Source: Ahaetulla prasina
Taxonomy: Eukaryota > Chordata > Lepidosauria > Squamata > Colubridae
DNA length: 64,000 nucleotides
NCBI RefSeq assembly: GCF_028640845.1
Contig: NC_080539.1
Location: 372,924,733 to 372,988,732 of the forward strand
Direction: 5' to 3'
The number at the start of each line of letters is the position of its first letter. Position 1 is the stretch's first letter. Under the pieces are notes generated by a model that worked only from the letters and a program-made list of their open reading frames with translations, did not search any database and was not told the DNA's origin. The translations under genes were made by a program, and so were the position numbers. This document shows positions 54,501-63,715 of the stretch, one piece after another.

Positions 54501-57500
54501 AAACTTTTTTAAACTGTTTAGTTTTTAAATTTTAAATTCTATTTATATTTTAAATTGGGGTTTTTTAGATTTTAATTATTTTAATTTTTCGGCCAATTGT
54601 GTAATAAGTGTCTTAATTTAGTTTTTAATATTGTATATTGTGTATGTTTTTAGCCTGGCTGTAGTCCTTCGGGAGAAGGGCGGTCTAGAAATTCAATAAA
54701 TAATAATAATAATAATAACTCCCAGAATTCCCCAGCTGGGGAATTCTGGGAGTTGAAGTCCTCCAGGCTTAAAGTTGCCAAGGTTGGAGACCCCTGACAT
54801 AGACGGTCTCTTTGAGCCCACTTTCAAACAAGCATTAAGGCAGAAGCTTTTTCCACCGCAAGGATAAAACAGGCAGACACAAACTGAGCAATGTGATCAA
54901 TGCACTGAGACGTGTACATTGGAGAAACAAAACCACCACTTCACAAACGCATGGCGCAACATAGCACGACAAGCCCATCAGGACAAGATTCAGCAGTCCA
55001 TCTGCACTTGAAAGACAAAGGCCACTCTTTTTGAAGACAGCAAAGTCCAAATTTTGGACAGAGGGGACTCTTGGTTTGAAAGAGGGGTCAAAGAGGCCAT
55101 CTACATTAAGGTTGAACAGCCCCCTCTCAACCGGGGTGGGTGGGGGCGGAGGAATACAACACCATCTTATCTCCTGTTTGTAACACAATCCTTTTAGCAG
55201 TTCCAAGAAGCTTCCACACACCAGTTTGCACTATTCAGGTGACCCTGAAGGCACAGATAAACCTCCAAACGGCCTCAATGACTCTCAGAAAGAGTGCAAA
55301 TGACCAGAGGACTGCAAGGAGTATACTGTAAATCCTTCCATCCTTCACCATTCAGTCAAAAGTGAAGAAGCTTCTAGAATTGATGATACGGAAAATTTTT
55401 TAAAGCATACGTTATTTAGAGGCAGAGGAGAATAGACAAGAGGGAATAGTCTTTGCGATTTCAGGACTAATCCTAAGTAAGATGGAAATGTCTATGTGAT
55501 TGCAGGGCAGCTTTTATGAAAGAGTTTTTAGATGGTCTGACCTCTGATTAAAAGTAATATAGATAAGTTTACATTTGTATAAATTTGAGGAATCTAAGAA
55601 GTTAACAGAAAAACAGTTAAGGATGTTTGGGGAATTTAAATAAGGGAACGAGACTTTATTTTAAACTTTAATGGGATGGAACACAATTCTTATTAGAGAT
55701 GTGCAATAATTATTAATTTGAATCTAGGAGAAGAAATATATTGTATAACAATACAATGGGGGACTAAATGTTTTTAAATGAAAATTGAAATATGTTTAAG
55801 GATGGACCTGACGGACAATCTGTTCACGATGATTTTTTTTTTTTACTATTGTGTTTATAAAAATAAAAAACTTTTTGCAAAAAAAAAGAAGAAGAAGTGA
55901 AGAAGCTTCTTGGATGAGAAGCGAAACGTCTTCAGGGAAAAACAAAGGAAGTCCAAGTTGTCTTTTGGAAAGACAAGAAAGCAAAAAGAAAAGAAAAGAG
56001 ACCGCAGTTTTGTTTAGGAGTTGTTCTGTCCTCCCTCACCTCCGTCCAAGTGATGGCTTAATTAGCCGGCACTATCAGCCCTGGCAGCAAAAGAGCGAGC
56101 ATCTGCCAAGTGGCTCCGTTATCTCCCTCGAAGCCGATAAGTCAAACAGTACTTCAGCTCTTAGTTCAGCAGTTAATTTGCCTGCTACGAAGAGGCACAG
56201 CAGCTCTGGCTGCCTTTATATCCTGTGGGGTGTGGCTCCATGACTCAGCACTTCCTAGGCCTGCCCCACCCCTGCTTCTGTTGTTCCCGCCTCTCCTGCC
56301 TACGAAACCTAGGGTCCAGCCAGGCCTGATTGCCATCAGCTGGGTCTGGAGGCGTGGCCGGGGGGGGGGAAGAGTCAGGAGACGGAGGCCTCGTTATCTC
56401 TTCCACCTGGCCTGCTTCTGGCTCCTGGAGCTGAGCCAGGGAAGCCGGTGCTCCCGAGGTAAGTCCTGACGGCCCTTCCCCCTCACTTTCCAAGTCACTT
56501 TCTGGCAGGAGGCCCAGCTCGGGGGGGGGGGGGCGCAGACACAACAGCAGTATTTGGGTTACTGTACTCACTCTGTGGCTCCAGTTTGTTGAGAATGGGC
56601 TGGGCGCCGCTGACCGCCGCCGAAGCTATAGTCTTCACTCCCTTCTCGGCCATGTCGCAGACAGACTTCACGTAGGGATGGCTCTCTTTCGTAGATGCGT
56701 ACGCTGCCGAGACCATGTCGTAGGCGGAGCTGACCAGCGGCAGGCTGGCTACCCTGTCAGCTACATTCTGGCAAAAGGGAAGAAGCAGAAAACAGCGGCA
56801 ACCATGAGGACTAGCAACTTAGTGGCTCCTTCCCTCTGCTTCTCCATTTTTATTTTTTTTTAAACGAGCTATGGTGGTGCAGTGGCTACAATGCAGGGTT
56901 GCAAGCTGACTCTGCCCACCACCAGGAGTTTGAATCTAACCGACTCAAGGTTGACTCAGCCTTCCATCAGGAGTGAAATGTAAAATTTGTTACTACCGGT
57001 TCTGTGGGCGTGGCTTGATTGGGGGGAGGTAATGTGACTGGGTGGGCGTGGCCAACTTTTTTTTTTTAACTTTTAAAAGCATTTTTTTCTACAACCTCTT
57101 CAGCCGAAAAAATGCTTCTAAAAGCCTCTGACGATCCCAGCTGAGCCACGCAATCATCAGAGGCTTTTTTTTTTTACTTTTAAAAGCATTTTTTCGGCCG
57201 AAGAAAAAATGCTTTTAAAAGTATTAAAAAAAACAACCTCTGATGATCGTGCAACTCAGCTGGGCATGGCGGGTGGGGAAGAGATTTTTGCTACCGGTTC
57301 TCCGAACTGCCCGCTGCCATCGCTACCGGATTGGACGATCCGGTCTGAACCGGGAGCATTTCACCCCTGCCTTCCATCCTTCCGAGGTCGGTAAAATGAG
57401 GACCTAGATTATTGGGGGGGCAATAGGCTGACTCTGGAAATCGCTTAGAGGGGGCTGTAAAGCACCTTGAAGCCAGTGGTGGGATTCAAGTAATTTAACA

Positions 57501-60500
57501 ACCGGTTCTCTGCCCTAATGATTTCTTCCAACAGCCAGTTTGCCAAACTGCTCAGAAAGTTAACAACCGGTTCTCCTGAAGTGGTGCGAACTGGCTGAAT
57601 CCCACCACTGCTTGAAGCGGTATATAAGTCTAAGCGCTATTAGTAATGAAATTTGTTTGTTGCAGCCGGAGTATACAGTCTGTAGCCTTTTGATGGACTA
57701 ACTTTGTGGGGTGGGCGGACTTCAATTCCCAGAATTCCCCAGCCGGGAAAAGGGAACTCCATCCTAACTTCAAATTGGGCCTCTGGTGGCTCAGACTGGT
57801 AAGACAGTCTGTTATTAACAGCAGCTGCCTGCAATTACTGCAGGTTCAAGTCCCACCAGGCCCAAGGTTGACTCAGCCTTCCATCCTTTATAAGGTAGGT
57901 AAAATGAGGACCCAGATTGTTGGGGGGCAATAAGTTGACTTTGTATATAATATACAAATGGATGAAGACTATTGCTAGACATAGTGTAAGCCGCCCTGAG
58001 TCTTCAGAGAAGGACGGGATATAAATTCAAATAAAATGAAAAAATTGTCATTAAGTCCTAAGTTGAGGACTATCAGGGTCCTTGACTTACAACAGTTCAT
58101 TTAGTGACGCTTCAAAGTGACAACGGCATTGAAAAATGTGACTTATGACCATTTCTCACACCTACGACACACCACTGCAACATCCCCATGGTCATGTGAT
58201 CAAAATTCAGACGCTTGGCGATGGACTCGTATTTATGACCTTTCCTGTGTCCCAGGGTCACGCGATTCTCCTTTTGCGACCGTCTGACCAGCGAAGTCAA
58301 TGGGGAAGCCAGATTAACTTAACAGCAAGGTTGCTAACTTATCAACTGAGCAGAGTGAGTCACTTAACAACTGTGGCAAGAAAGGTCTTAAAATGAGGCA
58401 GAACTCCCTGAGCCACCGTCTCACTTAGCAAACATAAATTTTGGGCTACATTGTGGTCATAAACCGAGGACTAGCTGTATTCCCTTTCAATTCTCCCTCG
58501 TTTATTTCTGTATCATCACAAGTCAATCAAATGTCCTTTTTTTTTTTGGTATCAAGGGCCTATAAATGGCATAACTCAGTGGTAGTCAACCTGCTCCCTA
58601 CCGCCCACTAGTGGACGTTCCAGCTTTCATGGTGGGCGATAGGGGTTTTGTCCGATACTGAAGCACTTTCCTTTTTTAAAAATTTAATTGACTTTTTTTA
58701 AAAAAAATTCATAGCATTATTTAAAAACATTTTCATTAGGTTTTCATAATTTATGCTTCTATGTATGCAAATTATAAATAAAAAGATAGATTTAACTACA
58801 GTAAATCGTTTTATAAAGATTTATTCTGCCAAACTTAGCAAAAGTCCGACATAAAGTATTTGGTAAGTAATGATTATTATATGCTTTAACTTGCTGTAAC
58901 TCTGCTTTATAAATTTAAATTTAAATTTAAAGACAAATTCCTTGTGTGTCCAATCACACTTGGCCAATAAAAAATTCTATTCTAAATTTTATAATAATAA
59001 AAATAATAATAATAATAATAACAACAGAGTTGGAAGGGACCTTGGAGGCCTTCTAGTCCAACCCCCTGCCCAGGCAGGAAACTCTACACCATCTCAGACA
59101 GATGGTTATCCAACATTTTCTTAAAAATTTCCAGTGTTGGAGCATTCACAACTTCTGCAGGCAAGTTGTTCCACTGATTGATTGTTCTAACTGTCAGGAA
59201 ATGTCTCCTAAGTTGCTTCTCTCCTTGATTAGTTTCCACCCATTGCTTCTTGTTCTACCCTCAAGTGCTTTGGAGAATAGTTTGACTCCCTCTTCTTTGT
59301 GGCAGCCCCTGAGATATTGGAATGCTGCTATCATGTCTCCCCTAGTCCTTCTTTTCGTTAAACTAGACGTACCCAGTTCCTGCAACCGTTCTTCATATGT
59401 TTTAGCCTCCAGTCCCCTAATCATCTTGGTTGCTCTTCTCTGCACTCTTTCTAGAGTCTCCACATCTTTTTTCACATCGCGGCGACCAAAACTGAATGCA
59501 GTATTTTATAAAGTAAAGTTATACTTCCCTACTTTATAAATCACCATTACTGTGGAACCGGTGGGCGGTTAGAAAATTTTACTACTAACAGAGATACAAA
59601 AGTGGGCAGTCGGTATAAAAAGGTTAACTACCCCTGGCATAAACTAGATCAAAAAAAATGTGGAACGAATTGAGCAGCTTAGGGGGCGCCACAACCTAAT
59701 TATTTACCAGACAGCAAGCAGGAAAAGAAATTGTGGTTGTGTTTTTGTGTGGTCACCTACAGGAGACCCTGCAAGAAGGGATTAGAGCTGGCATTCAATG
59801 GACTGGATCCACCTTGACAAAAGCATCAAGGGAACGATTCGTGTTCCAAGGAATTCATTTTCCGAGGGTTGTGCAACCGTCTTGGCAAGAGGGAGAAGGC
59901 GACAGGCATCGTTCGCTCTCAAAATAGATCCGGGGGGGTTTGTCATCTCGGTGCCGGACAAACTCTACGCAGACTTGGCCCAGCTTCAAACGTGTTTGGC
60001 GACGGATCTCAACCATGAGCCAACGCCATGAGCGGTTAGAGTGCAGCCCTGCAGGGTTAACTTCTGCCGACTGACTGCTGGCTGCCTGCAATTTGGCAGT
60101 TCGAATCTCACCAGGCTCAAGGATGACTCAGCCTTTCCCGTCCGTCCAAGGTCGGTAAAATGAGGAGCCAGATTGTTGGGGGCAAGAGGCTGACTCTGTA
60201 AACCACTTAGAGAGGGCTGGGAAGCACTGTGAAGTGGTATATAAGTCTCCCTTCCTTCCTCCCTCTCTCTCCTTCCTCTCCTTCCTTCCTTCCTCTCCCC
60301 GCCCCTCCCTCCCTCCCTTCTTTCTTTCCTTTCTTTTCTTTCTTTCTTTCCTTCTTTCCTTTCCTTTCTTTCTTCCCTTCTTTCCTCCCTCCTCCTGTCC
60401 TCTCCCTCCTCTCCCTTTCTTTCTTTCTCTCCCTCCTTCCTTCCTTTCTTCCTCTCCCCTCCCTTCTTTCTTTCCTTTTCTTTTCTTTCCTTTCTTTCCC

Positions 60501-62699
60501 TTCCTTCCTTCCTCCCTCCTCCTGTCCTCTCCCTCCTCTCCCTTTCTTTCCTTCTTTTCTTTCTTTCTTCCTTCCTTCCTCTCCCCGCCCCTCCCTTCTT
60601 TTCTTTCCTTTCCTTTTTCCTTTTTATTCCTTCCTTCCTCCCTCCTCCTGTCCTCCCTTTCTTTCTTTTTTCTTTCTTTCTTTCTCTCTCCTTCCTTCCT
60701 TTCTCCCTCCTCCTCTCCCTCCTCTCCCTCCTCTCCCTTTCTTCCTTTCTTCCTTCCTTTCTTCCTTCCTTCCTTCCTTCCTTTTCTCTCCTTCCTTTCT
60801 CTCTTCTTCCTTCCTTCCTTCCTTCTTTCCTTCCTTCCTTCCTTCCTTCCTTCCTTCCTTCCTTCCTTCCTCAAGAGGCCTGGTCGCACACTGGTAAGAA
60901 TGCAGCATTGCAGGCTGTGCTCTTCCTCCCTTCCTCTTCCCCCCCACCAGTCAAGGAAGCTAGCCAGCATTTTAACCATGAGGAACCAGGATGGCTGAAA
61001 AGGAGGACCAGAAACCCCAGTGCAGACATCGCTGCTTCTAGGGCCATAATTTCACACCAGGGTCATAACCACCAGCACAATTTTTTAGCCCATTTCAGCC
61101 TTTAGAGGTAGCCCTCCACTTACAACCCTTCATTTTGTGACCGTCCGAACTTACGGCACTGAAAAAAATCGACTTGTGATCAATTTTCACACTTATGGCC
61201 ATTACAGGGTCACATGATCAAAATTCAGCCGCTCAGCAACTGACTCATATTTATGACGGTCGCAGTGTCCCCGGGGTCACGTGATCCCCTTTCGCGAACC
61301 TTCTGATGAGCAAAGTCCATTTGAGAAGCTGGATTCATTTAACAACTGTGTTATTAACTTCTGCAGTGATTCATTTAACAACTAGGTTACTAACTTAGTA
61401 GAGTTACAACTCAGTACAGTACAACTGAACTGATTTTCACTTTTGTGGCAAGGTACGTCATAAAACGGGGCACTTAAAACCTCACCTAACAAATACCTGC
61501 CTTAGCAACAAATTTTTGGGCTCCCTTGTGGTCGTAAGTTGAGGACTACCTCTAGTGGAGCGATACAACCCACCGAACCAAAGAACGTTGGGAAATACGA
61601 CTTTCTGATGGAAAACCGTTGGATATATCAACTCCATTCGGATCTGTTTTGGGATCAGACAGATTTTGGATCATTTTTAAGAGGCGGTGTCTCACCGAAC
61701 ACCCCTCGAATCTAGAAGCCCAAGACCACCTCCCTCTTAAACAAAGGAGGTCCCAGAGAAGAACTAGAAAGAGTGCAGAGAAGAGCAACGAAGAGGATTA
61801 GGGGACTGGAGGCTAAAACATATGAAGAACGGTTGCAGGAACTGGGTGTGTCTAGTTCAGGGGTCTCCAAACTTGGTCCCTTTAAGACTTGTGGACTTCA
61901 ACTCCCAGCTTTGCTGGCTGAGGGACTCTGGGAGTTGAAGTCCACAAGTCTTAAAGGGACCAAGGTTGGAGACCCCTGGTCTAGTTTATTGAAAAGAAGA
62001 ACCAGGGGAGACATGATAGCAATCTTCCAATCTCTCAGGGGTTACCACAAAGAAGAGGGAGTCAAACTATTCTCCAAAGCACTTGAAGGCAGGGGTGAAA
62101 TCCAGCAGGTTCTGACCGGTTCTGGAGAACCGGTAGTGGAAATTTTGAATAGTTTGGCGAACCGGCAAATACCACCTCTTGACTGGTCCCAGAATGGGTG
62201 GGAATGGAGATTTTGCAGTATCCTTCCCCTGCCACGCCCACCAAGCCATGCCCACAGAACCAGTAATAAAGCAAAACTGGATTTCATCACTAACCTGAGG
62301 GTAGGACAAGAAGCAATGGGTGGAAACTAATCAAGGAGAGAAGCAACCCAGAACTAAGAAGAAATTCCCTGGCAGTGAGAACAATTAACCAGTGGAACTG
62401 CTTGCCACCAGAAGTTGTGAGTGCTCCAATATTGGAGGTTTTCAAGAAGAGACCGGACAGCTATTTGGGTGAAACGGTATAGAGTCTCCTGCTTGAGCAG
62501 CGGGGTTGGAATAGAAGACCTCCAAGGTCCCTTCCAACTCTGTCATTATCTATTTTCTATTCTCTCTTCTCTCCTTATCTATAATTTCCAAATATTTCCA
62601 AACCTCAGTTACTTTCTCTTCGACTTTCTCCGCCGCTGGGCCGGTGCTGGATTGGGCGACGGCTTGGGCGACAGATTCGGGATTCTCGTTGGAAGCCAT
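45175..62699 (-). CDS. Perilipin-3, complete coding region in seven exons
   Basis: Join, in transcript order: 62699-62604 (or 62613), 56767-56572, 51534-51452, 48818-48533, 47103-46904, 45746-45618, 45522-45175. Phases agree at every junction; 445 codons (human PLIN3 is 434). Residues about 33-125 form the PAT region ([48 protein letters not shown]). About 126-205 are amphipathic 11-residue repeats, 206-221 [17 protein letters not shown], 233-330 contain [15 protein letters not shown], and 331-445 the four-helix-bundle region ending PLTWLVGPF. Resemblance is closest to PLIN3/TIP47 ([32 protein letters not shown]). Known role: exchangeable cytosolic protein that coats nascent lipid droplets. 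The start ATG at 62699 lies 17 bases past an acceptor, so a non-coding first exon is expected upstream. Same strand as the divergent perilipin downstream. Confidence 0.95.
45523..45617 (-). other. 95-bp PLIN3 intron made mostly of a CR1 3' end
   Basis: 58 of 95 bases (45558-45615, plus-strand orientation) match the CR1 3' end 'ggttggactagaagacctc' through 'ttattct'. The CR1 tail reaches to within 2 bases of the donor GT. Confidence 0.75.
45618..45746 (-). CDS. PLIN3 exon 6
   Basis: Acceptor CTCTCAG, donor CAG/GTACAG, 43 codons: [20 protein letters not shown], then [16 protein letters not shown]. Phase 0/0. Confidence 0.95.
45832..45903. mobile_element. hAT (Charlie-like) terminal fragment
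   Basis: 'gtgtcagactcaagg...ggccagatccggccc' resembles the known CAGGGGTGTCAAACTC terminus. Confidence 0.5.
45904..46790. repeat. GA-rich minisatellite in PLIN3 intron
   Basis: About 27 irregular copies of '(GA)n ttgtagatagaa' fill some three quarters of the 1157-bp intron between exons 5 and 6. On the minus strand it is a pure C/T-rich run with the core TTCTATCTACAAT. Confidence 0.9.
46904..47103 (-). CDS. PLIN3 exon 5
   Basis: Acceptor TTCCTAG, donor CTG/GTAAGG, phase 1/0, 66 full codons. Contains [20 protein letters not shown], the best conserved block of the family. Confidence 0.95.
47150..47420. mobile_element. MITE with ccccgaaaataagac ends
   Basis: Ends TTGTTTCCCCGAAAATAAG and inverse CTTATTTTTGGGGAAACATGG, with interior repeats of 'gaaaataag'. 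Probably Tc1/mariner-derived. Confidence 0.65.
47480..48110 (-). ncRNA. Array of five hammerhead-like units, family 3
   Basis: Minus-strand cores at 47501-47534 (CTGATGA, GAAAC, ATC), 47666-47699 (same), 47799-47832 (CAGATGA, perfect stem GTTACC/GGTAAC, GAAAC, GTC), with decayed ones near 47950 and 48065. Units are 110-165 bp apart, separated by GGA-rich runs and 'gctctctgagcttggtggtt'. Confidence 0.5.
48155..48415 (-). mobile_element. LTR-like repeat
   Basis: Family of 19113-19595 and 56035-56545 (shared 'acgaaacctagggtccagcc' and following bases). Confidence 0.5.
48533..48818 (-). CDS. PLIN3 exon 4 (11-residue repeats)
   Basis: Acceptor TTTCAG, donor CTGG/GTGAGT, phase 0/1, 95 codons. The repeat [22 protein letters not shown] is duplicated almost without change at DNA level (33 bp). 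Ends in [17 protein letters not shown]. The polypyrimidine tract upstream is the tail of a CR1. Confidence 0.95.
48829..49735 (-). mobile_element. CR1/L3-type LINE split by LTR-like repeat
   Basis: 48829-49021 (3' end, left) and 49625-49735. taagttt is found at both edges of the inserted repeat. Confidence 0.75.
49022..49624 (-). mobile_element. LTR-like repeat inserted in CR1
   Basis: Ends TTGTTGTGACCC and GGATCACAA (plus strand), about 600 bp. Same family as 29125-29760. No internal genes. Confidence 0.55.
49738..49872 (-). mobile_element. Tigger-like MITE fragment
   Basis: 'cttccacttacgaccgtcat' to 'gtcatttaacggtcattaag'. Confidence 0.5.
49984..50245 (+). mobile_element. tRNA-derived SINE (type 1), complete
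   Basis: Head CTCTGGTGGCTCAGCAGAC to 'gccgccctgagtcttcaga' and AATA tail. Confidence 0.85.
50246..50580. other. No gene or clear repeat recognised
   Basis: Intronic sequence of PLIN3. Confidence 0.4.
50661..51054. mobile_element. MITE with accgtatttttcagagtata ends
   Basis: Inverted termini (ACCGTATTTTTCAGAGTATA / TATACTCTGAAAAATATGGT), about 390 bp, TA at the edges. Tc1/mariner type likely. Confidence 0.7.
51452..51534 (-). CDS. PLIN3 exon 3
   Basis: Acceptor TCTCCAG, donor AAG/GTAATC, phase 1/0. [20 protein letters not shown] closes the PAT region. Confidence 0.95.
51630..52620 (-). mobile_element. L2 LINE, RT C-terminal part
   Basis: Minus strand frame 52595-51822, 257 codons: [50 protein letters not shown], then 3' hairpin and tail. 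The YADD end is frameshifted. Confidence 0.88.
52622..53015 (-). mobile_element. Tigger-like MITE
   Basis: 'cacttaacaaccgttttgcg' to 'cgattgtgagtcgtggagtg'. Confidence 0.6.
53262..53573 (-). mobile_element. PLE family 2 terminal fragment
   Basis: Holds a decayed hammerhead-like core (53309-53342, minus: CTGAAGA, stem, AAAAC, ATC) and sequence typical of the 'gaagaagctccttggatgag' family. Confidence 0.6.
53574..54796. mobile_element. hAT-like foldback MITE split by L2
   Basis: Left arm 53574-53612 (CAGGAGTCTCCAACCTTAGC), right arms 54719-54796 ending GGTTGGAGACCCCTG; L2 between. Confidence 0.75.
53613..54718 (+). mobile_element. L2 LINE, RT C-terminal part, nested
   Basis: [20 protein letters not shown] (YADD) to NELPLD-type end; a small deletion near 54347 shifts the frame. 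3' end AATAAT tail. Confidence 0.9.
54830..55345 (+). pseudogene. PLE family 2 GIY-YIG relic
   Basis: Plus strand reads [33 protein letters not shown], then after a stop and shift the [20 protein letters not shown] segment. These are typical of the second vertebrate PLE endonuclease family. Too damaged to function. Confidence 0.7.
55358..55896 (+). mobile_element. L1 3' end inside a PLE terminal repeat, 15-bp TSD
   Basis: L1 3' UTR ending AATAAAAAACTTTTTGC and an A-rich tail. AGTGAAGAAGCTTCT occurs on both sides (ending at 55377 and near 55910), a normal L1 target duplication. Confidence 0.75.
55897..55930 (+). ncRNA. Hammerhead-like core, family 2
   Basis: GTGAAGA (first core base changed from C to G), perfect 6-bp stem GCTTCT/AGAAGC, GAAAC, GTC. 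Confidence 0.45.
56035..56545 (-). mobile_element. LTR-like repeat
   Basis: Longest copy of the family: 'actatcagccctggcagc' to the G-run and 'gcgcagacacaaca'. Minus strand starts TGTTGTGTCTGCGCC. Possible solo LTR. Confidence 0.5.
56572..56767 (-). CDS. PLIN3 exon 2 (PAT region)
   Basis: Acceptor TTGCCAG, donor CAGA/GTGAGT, phase 0/1, 65 codons. [20 protein letters not shown] and [20 protein letters not shown]. Confidence 0.95.
56968..57369. mobile_element. hAT-like MITE, 402 bp, TSD ccttccat
   Basis: CAGGAGTGAAATG...CATTTCACCCCTG; exact duplication at 56960-56967 and 57370-57377. The interior has three inverted 'aaaagcattttttc' blocks. Confidence 0.9.
57474..57610. mobile_element. hAT-like MITE, 137 bp, TSD cttgaagc
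   Basis: CAGTGGTGGGATTCA...TGAATCCCACCACTG; exact duplication at 57466-57473 and 57611-57618. Confidence 0.92.
57776..58035 (+). mobile_element. tRNA-derived SINE (type 1), complete
   Basis: Head CCTCTGGTGGCTCAGACTGG, box-B-like GGTTCAAGTCCCACC, 3' end 'cgccctgagtcttcagag'. Confidence 0.85.
58074..58485 (+). mobile_element. Tigger-like MITE
   Basis: Full-length-looking copy ending GAGGACTAGCTGTATTC. Confidence 0.7.
58928..58985 (+). mobile_element. Rex1 3' tail
   Basis: 'aattccttgtgtgtccaatc' and 'ttggccaataaaaaattcta'. Confidence 0.75.
59030..59515 (-). mobile_element. CR1/L3-type LINE 3' end
   Basis: Minus strand: [20 protein letters not shown] to [17 protein letters not shown], 3' end on the left next to (AAT)n. 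Confidence 0.88.
59645..60027. other. No gene or clear repeat recognised
   Basis: Intron 1 of PLIN3. Frames present but without splice or homology support. Confidence 0.4.
60028..60245 (+). mobile_element. tRNA-derived SINE (type 2)
   Basis: GCGGTTAGAGTGCAGCCC, GGCAGTTCGAATCTCACC; ends at the polypyrimidine tract. Confidence 0.8.
60246..60871. repeat. Polypyrimidine (CTTT/CCTT)n tract, about 625 bp
   Basis: Nearly pure C/T on the plus strand, made of CTTT, CCTT and CCCT blocks, ending in perfect (CCTT)n. Long frames through it are artefacts. Confidence 0.95.
61107..61555 (+). mobile_element. Tigger-like MITE
   Basis: GAGGTAGCCCTCCACTTAC to TGAGGACTACCTC. Confidence 0.7.
61858..61978. mobile_element. 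hAT-like foldback MITE, 121 bp, TSD gtctagtt
   Basis: CAGGGGTCTCCAAAC...GGAGACCCCTG; exact duplication at 61850-61857 and 61979-61986. Confidence 0.92.
62100..62292. mobile_element. hAT-like MITE, single-unit relative of 43.2 kb copy
   Basis: CAGGGGTGAAATCC...GGATTTCATCACTA. The flanks agree in 6 of 8 bases. Confidence 0.7.
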
Positions 62700-62716
62700 G
62701 ACCAGTTGAGGTGCAG
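62604..62716 (-). CDS. PLIN3 first coding exon with 17 bases of 5' UTR
   Basis: Acceptor TTTCCAG just above 62716, ATG at 62697-62699, then [20 protein letters not shown]. Donor is either GAG/GTTTGG (62604) or AAA/GTAACT (62613); both keep phase 0 and differ by three codons. Confidence 0.85.
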
Positions 62717-62719
62717 CTG

Positions 62720-63008
62720 GAAAGGAAGAAAGTTCGGGTTACTGTTCCCGTTTTATCTAGATGAGCCTGGAGTAAATTCCAGAGAGATAAAGACAGGCAG
62801 GTGATCCTCGCCCGAAGGTTTTCCCCGAGAACAAGGATCAAGGACGGAATTATCTACGCAACCCATTCACAAGTCCCAAGGTGAGGGAGGTGGGAGGCAG
62901 CGGCCACTCCTTATTCGCCCTGGACTTTGTCCGTACACACATACCCTCACGTTAGACCCAAAGCTTCAGAAATTCACCCAATTGGATTTGAGATGATTCC
63001 CTCCCACT
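62720..63008. other. No further exon recognised upstream of PLIN3 exon 1
   Basis: Non-repeat intronic sequence. The non-coding first exon and promoter must be further up, probably outside the window. Confidence 0.4.
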
Positions 63009-63011
63009 AAA

Positions 63012-63262
63012 GTTAAAGGTAAAGGTTCCCTTCGCACATACGTGCTAGTCGTTCCTGACTCTAGGGGGCGGTGCTCATCACCGTTTCAAAGCCGAAGAGC
63101 CAGCGCTGTCCGAAGACATCTCCGTGGTCATGTGACCGGCATGACTCAACGCCAAAGGCGCACGGAACGCTGTTCCCTTCCCACCAAAGGTGGTCCCTAT
63201 TTTTTCTACTTGCATTTTTTATGTGTTTTCGAACTGCTAGGTTGGCAGAAGCTGTCACAATA
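63012..63262 (-). mobile_element. Sauria-type SINE, head truncated
   Basis: Same family as 32291-32641; lacks the tRNA-like head. Confidence 0.85.
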
Positions 63263-63403
63263 GGGCCTATCTTCATTTTTTCCTTAGATGTGAGATCAAC
63301 CGTCTTAAAACTGAGAAATTTAAAAACGTCAGAGATGAAAGGGAACAGCATCGTATTGTCTTCCTGCCAGGGTAGACAGCAGGACGGGGGATGGGAAAGA
63401 CAG

Positions 63404-63715
63404 GTCGTCCTCGACTTACAACGGTTTCTAAAGTGACCAAAGATACGACGGCGCTGGAAAACAAGTGACATAGAACCATTTTTTCACACTTAGCGACCGC
63501 TGCAGCATTCCCATGGTCACGTGATTAAAATTTAGAGGCTTGGCAACTGAATTTATGACGATTGCACTGTCCCGGGGGCGGGGTGGTAGTTATACGATCC
63601 CGTTCGGCGACCTTCCGACAAGCAAAATCAATGGGGAAGCCCGATTCACTTAACAACCGTGTTACTAAATTAACAACTGCAGGGATTCACTTAATAACCG
63701 GACCAAGAGTGGGGT
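63404..63715 (+). mobile_element. Tigger-like MITE
   Basis: GGTCGTCCTCGACTTACAAC to 'gggattcacttaataaccgg'. Confidence 0.65.

Larger units (their letters stand above)
56868..57645 (+). mobile_element. tRNA-derived SINE (type 2) with two MITE insertions
   Basis: Head GAGCTATGGTGGTGCAGTGG. Interrupted at 56968-57369 and 57474-57610, each with a precise 8-bp duplication of SINE sequence. Confidence 0.85.
58577..59636. mobile_element. hAT-like element, about 1.06 kb, TSD gcataact/gcataaac
   Basis: Ends CAGTGGTAGTCAACCTG and GGTTAACTACCCCTG, 7 of 8 duplication. Inside are a Rex1 tail (58928-58985) and a CR1 (59030-59515). Confidence 0.75.
61765..62570 (+). mobile_element. CR1/L3-type LINE 3' end with two insertions
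   Basis: [20 protein letters not shown] to 'cccttccaactctgtcatt'; hosts MITEs at 61858-61978 and 62100-62292. Confidence 0.85.

Noticed and set aside
60128..60998. Frames of 220-280 residues, Lys/Glu/Arg-rich or Phe/Leu/Pro-rich
   Set aside because: Translation of the polypyrimidine tract in both directions.
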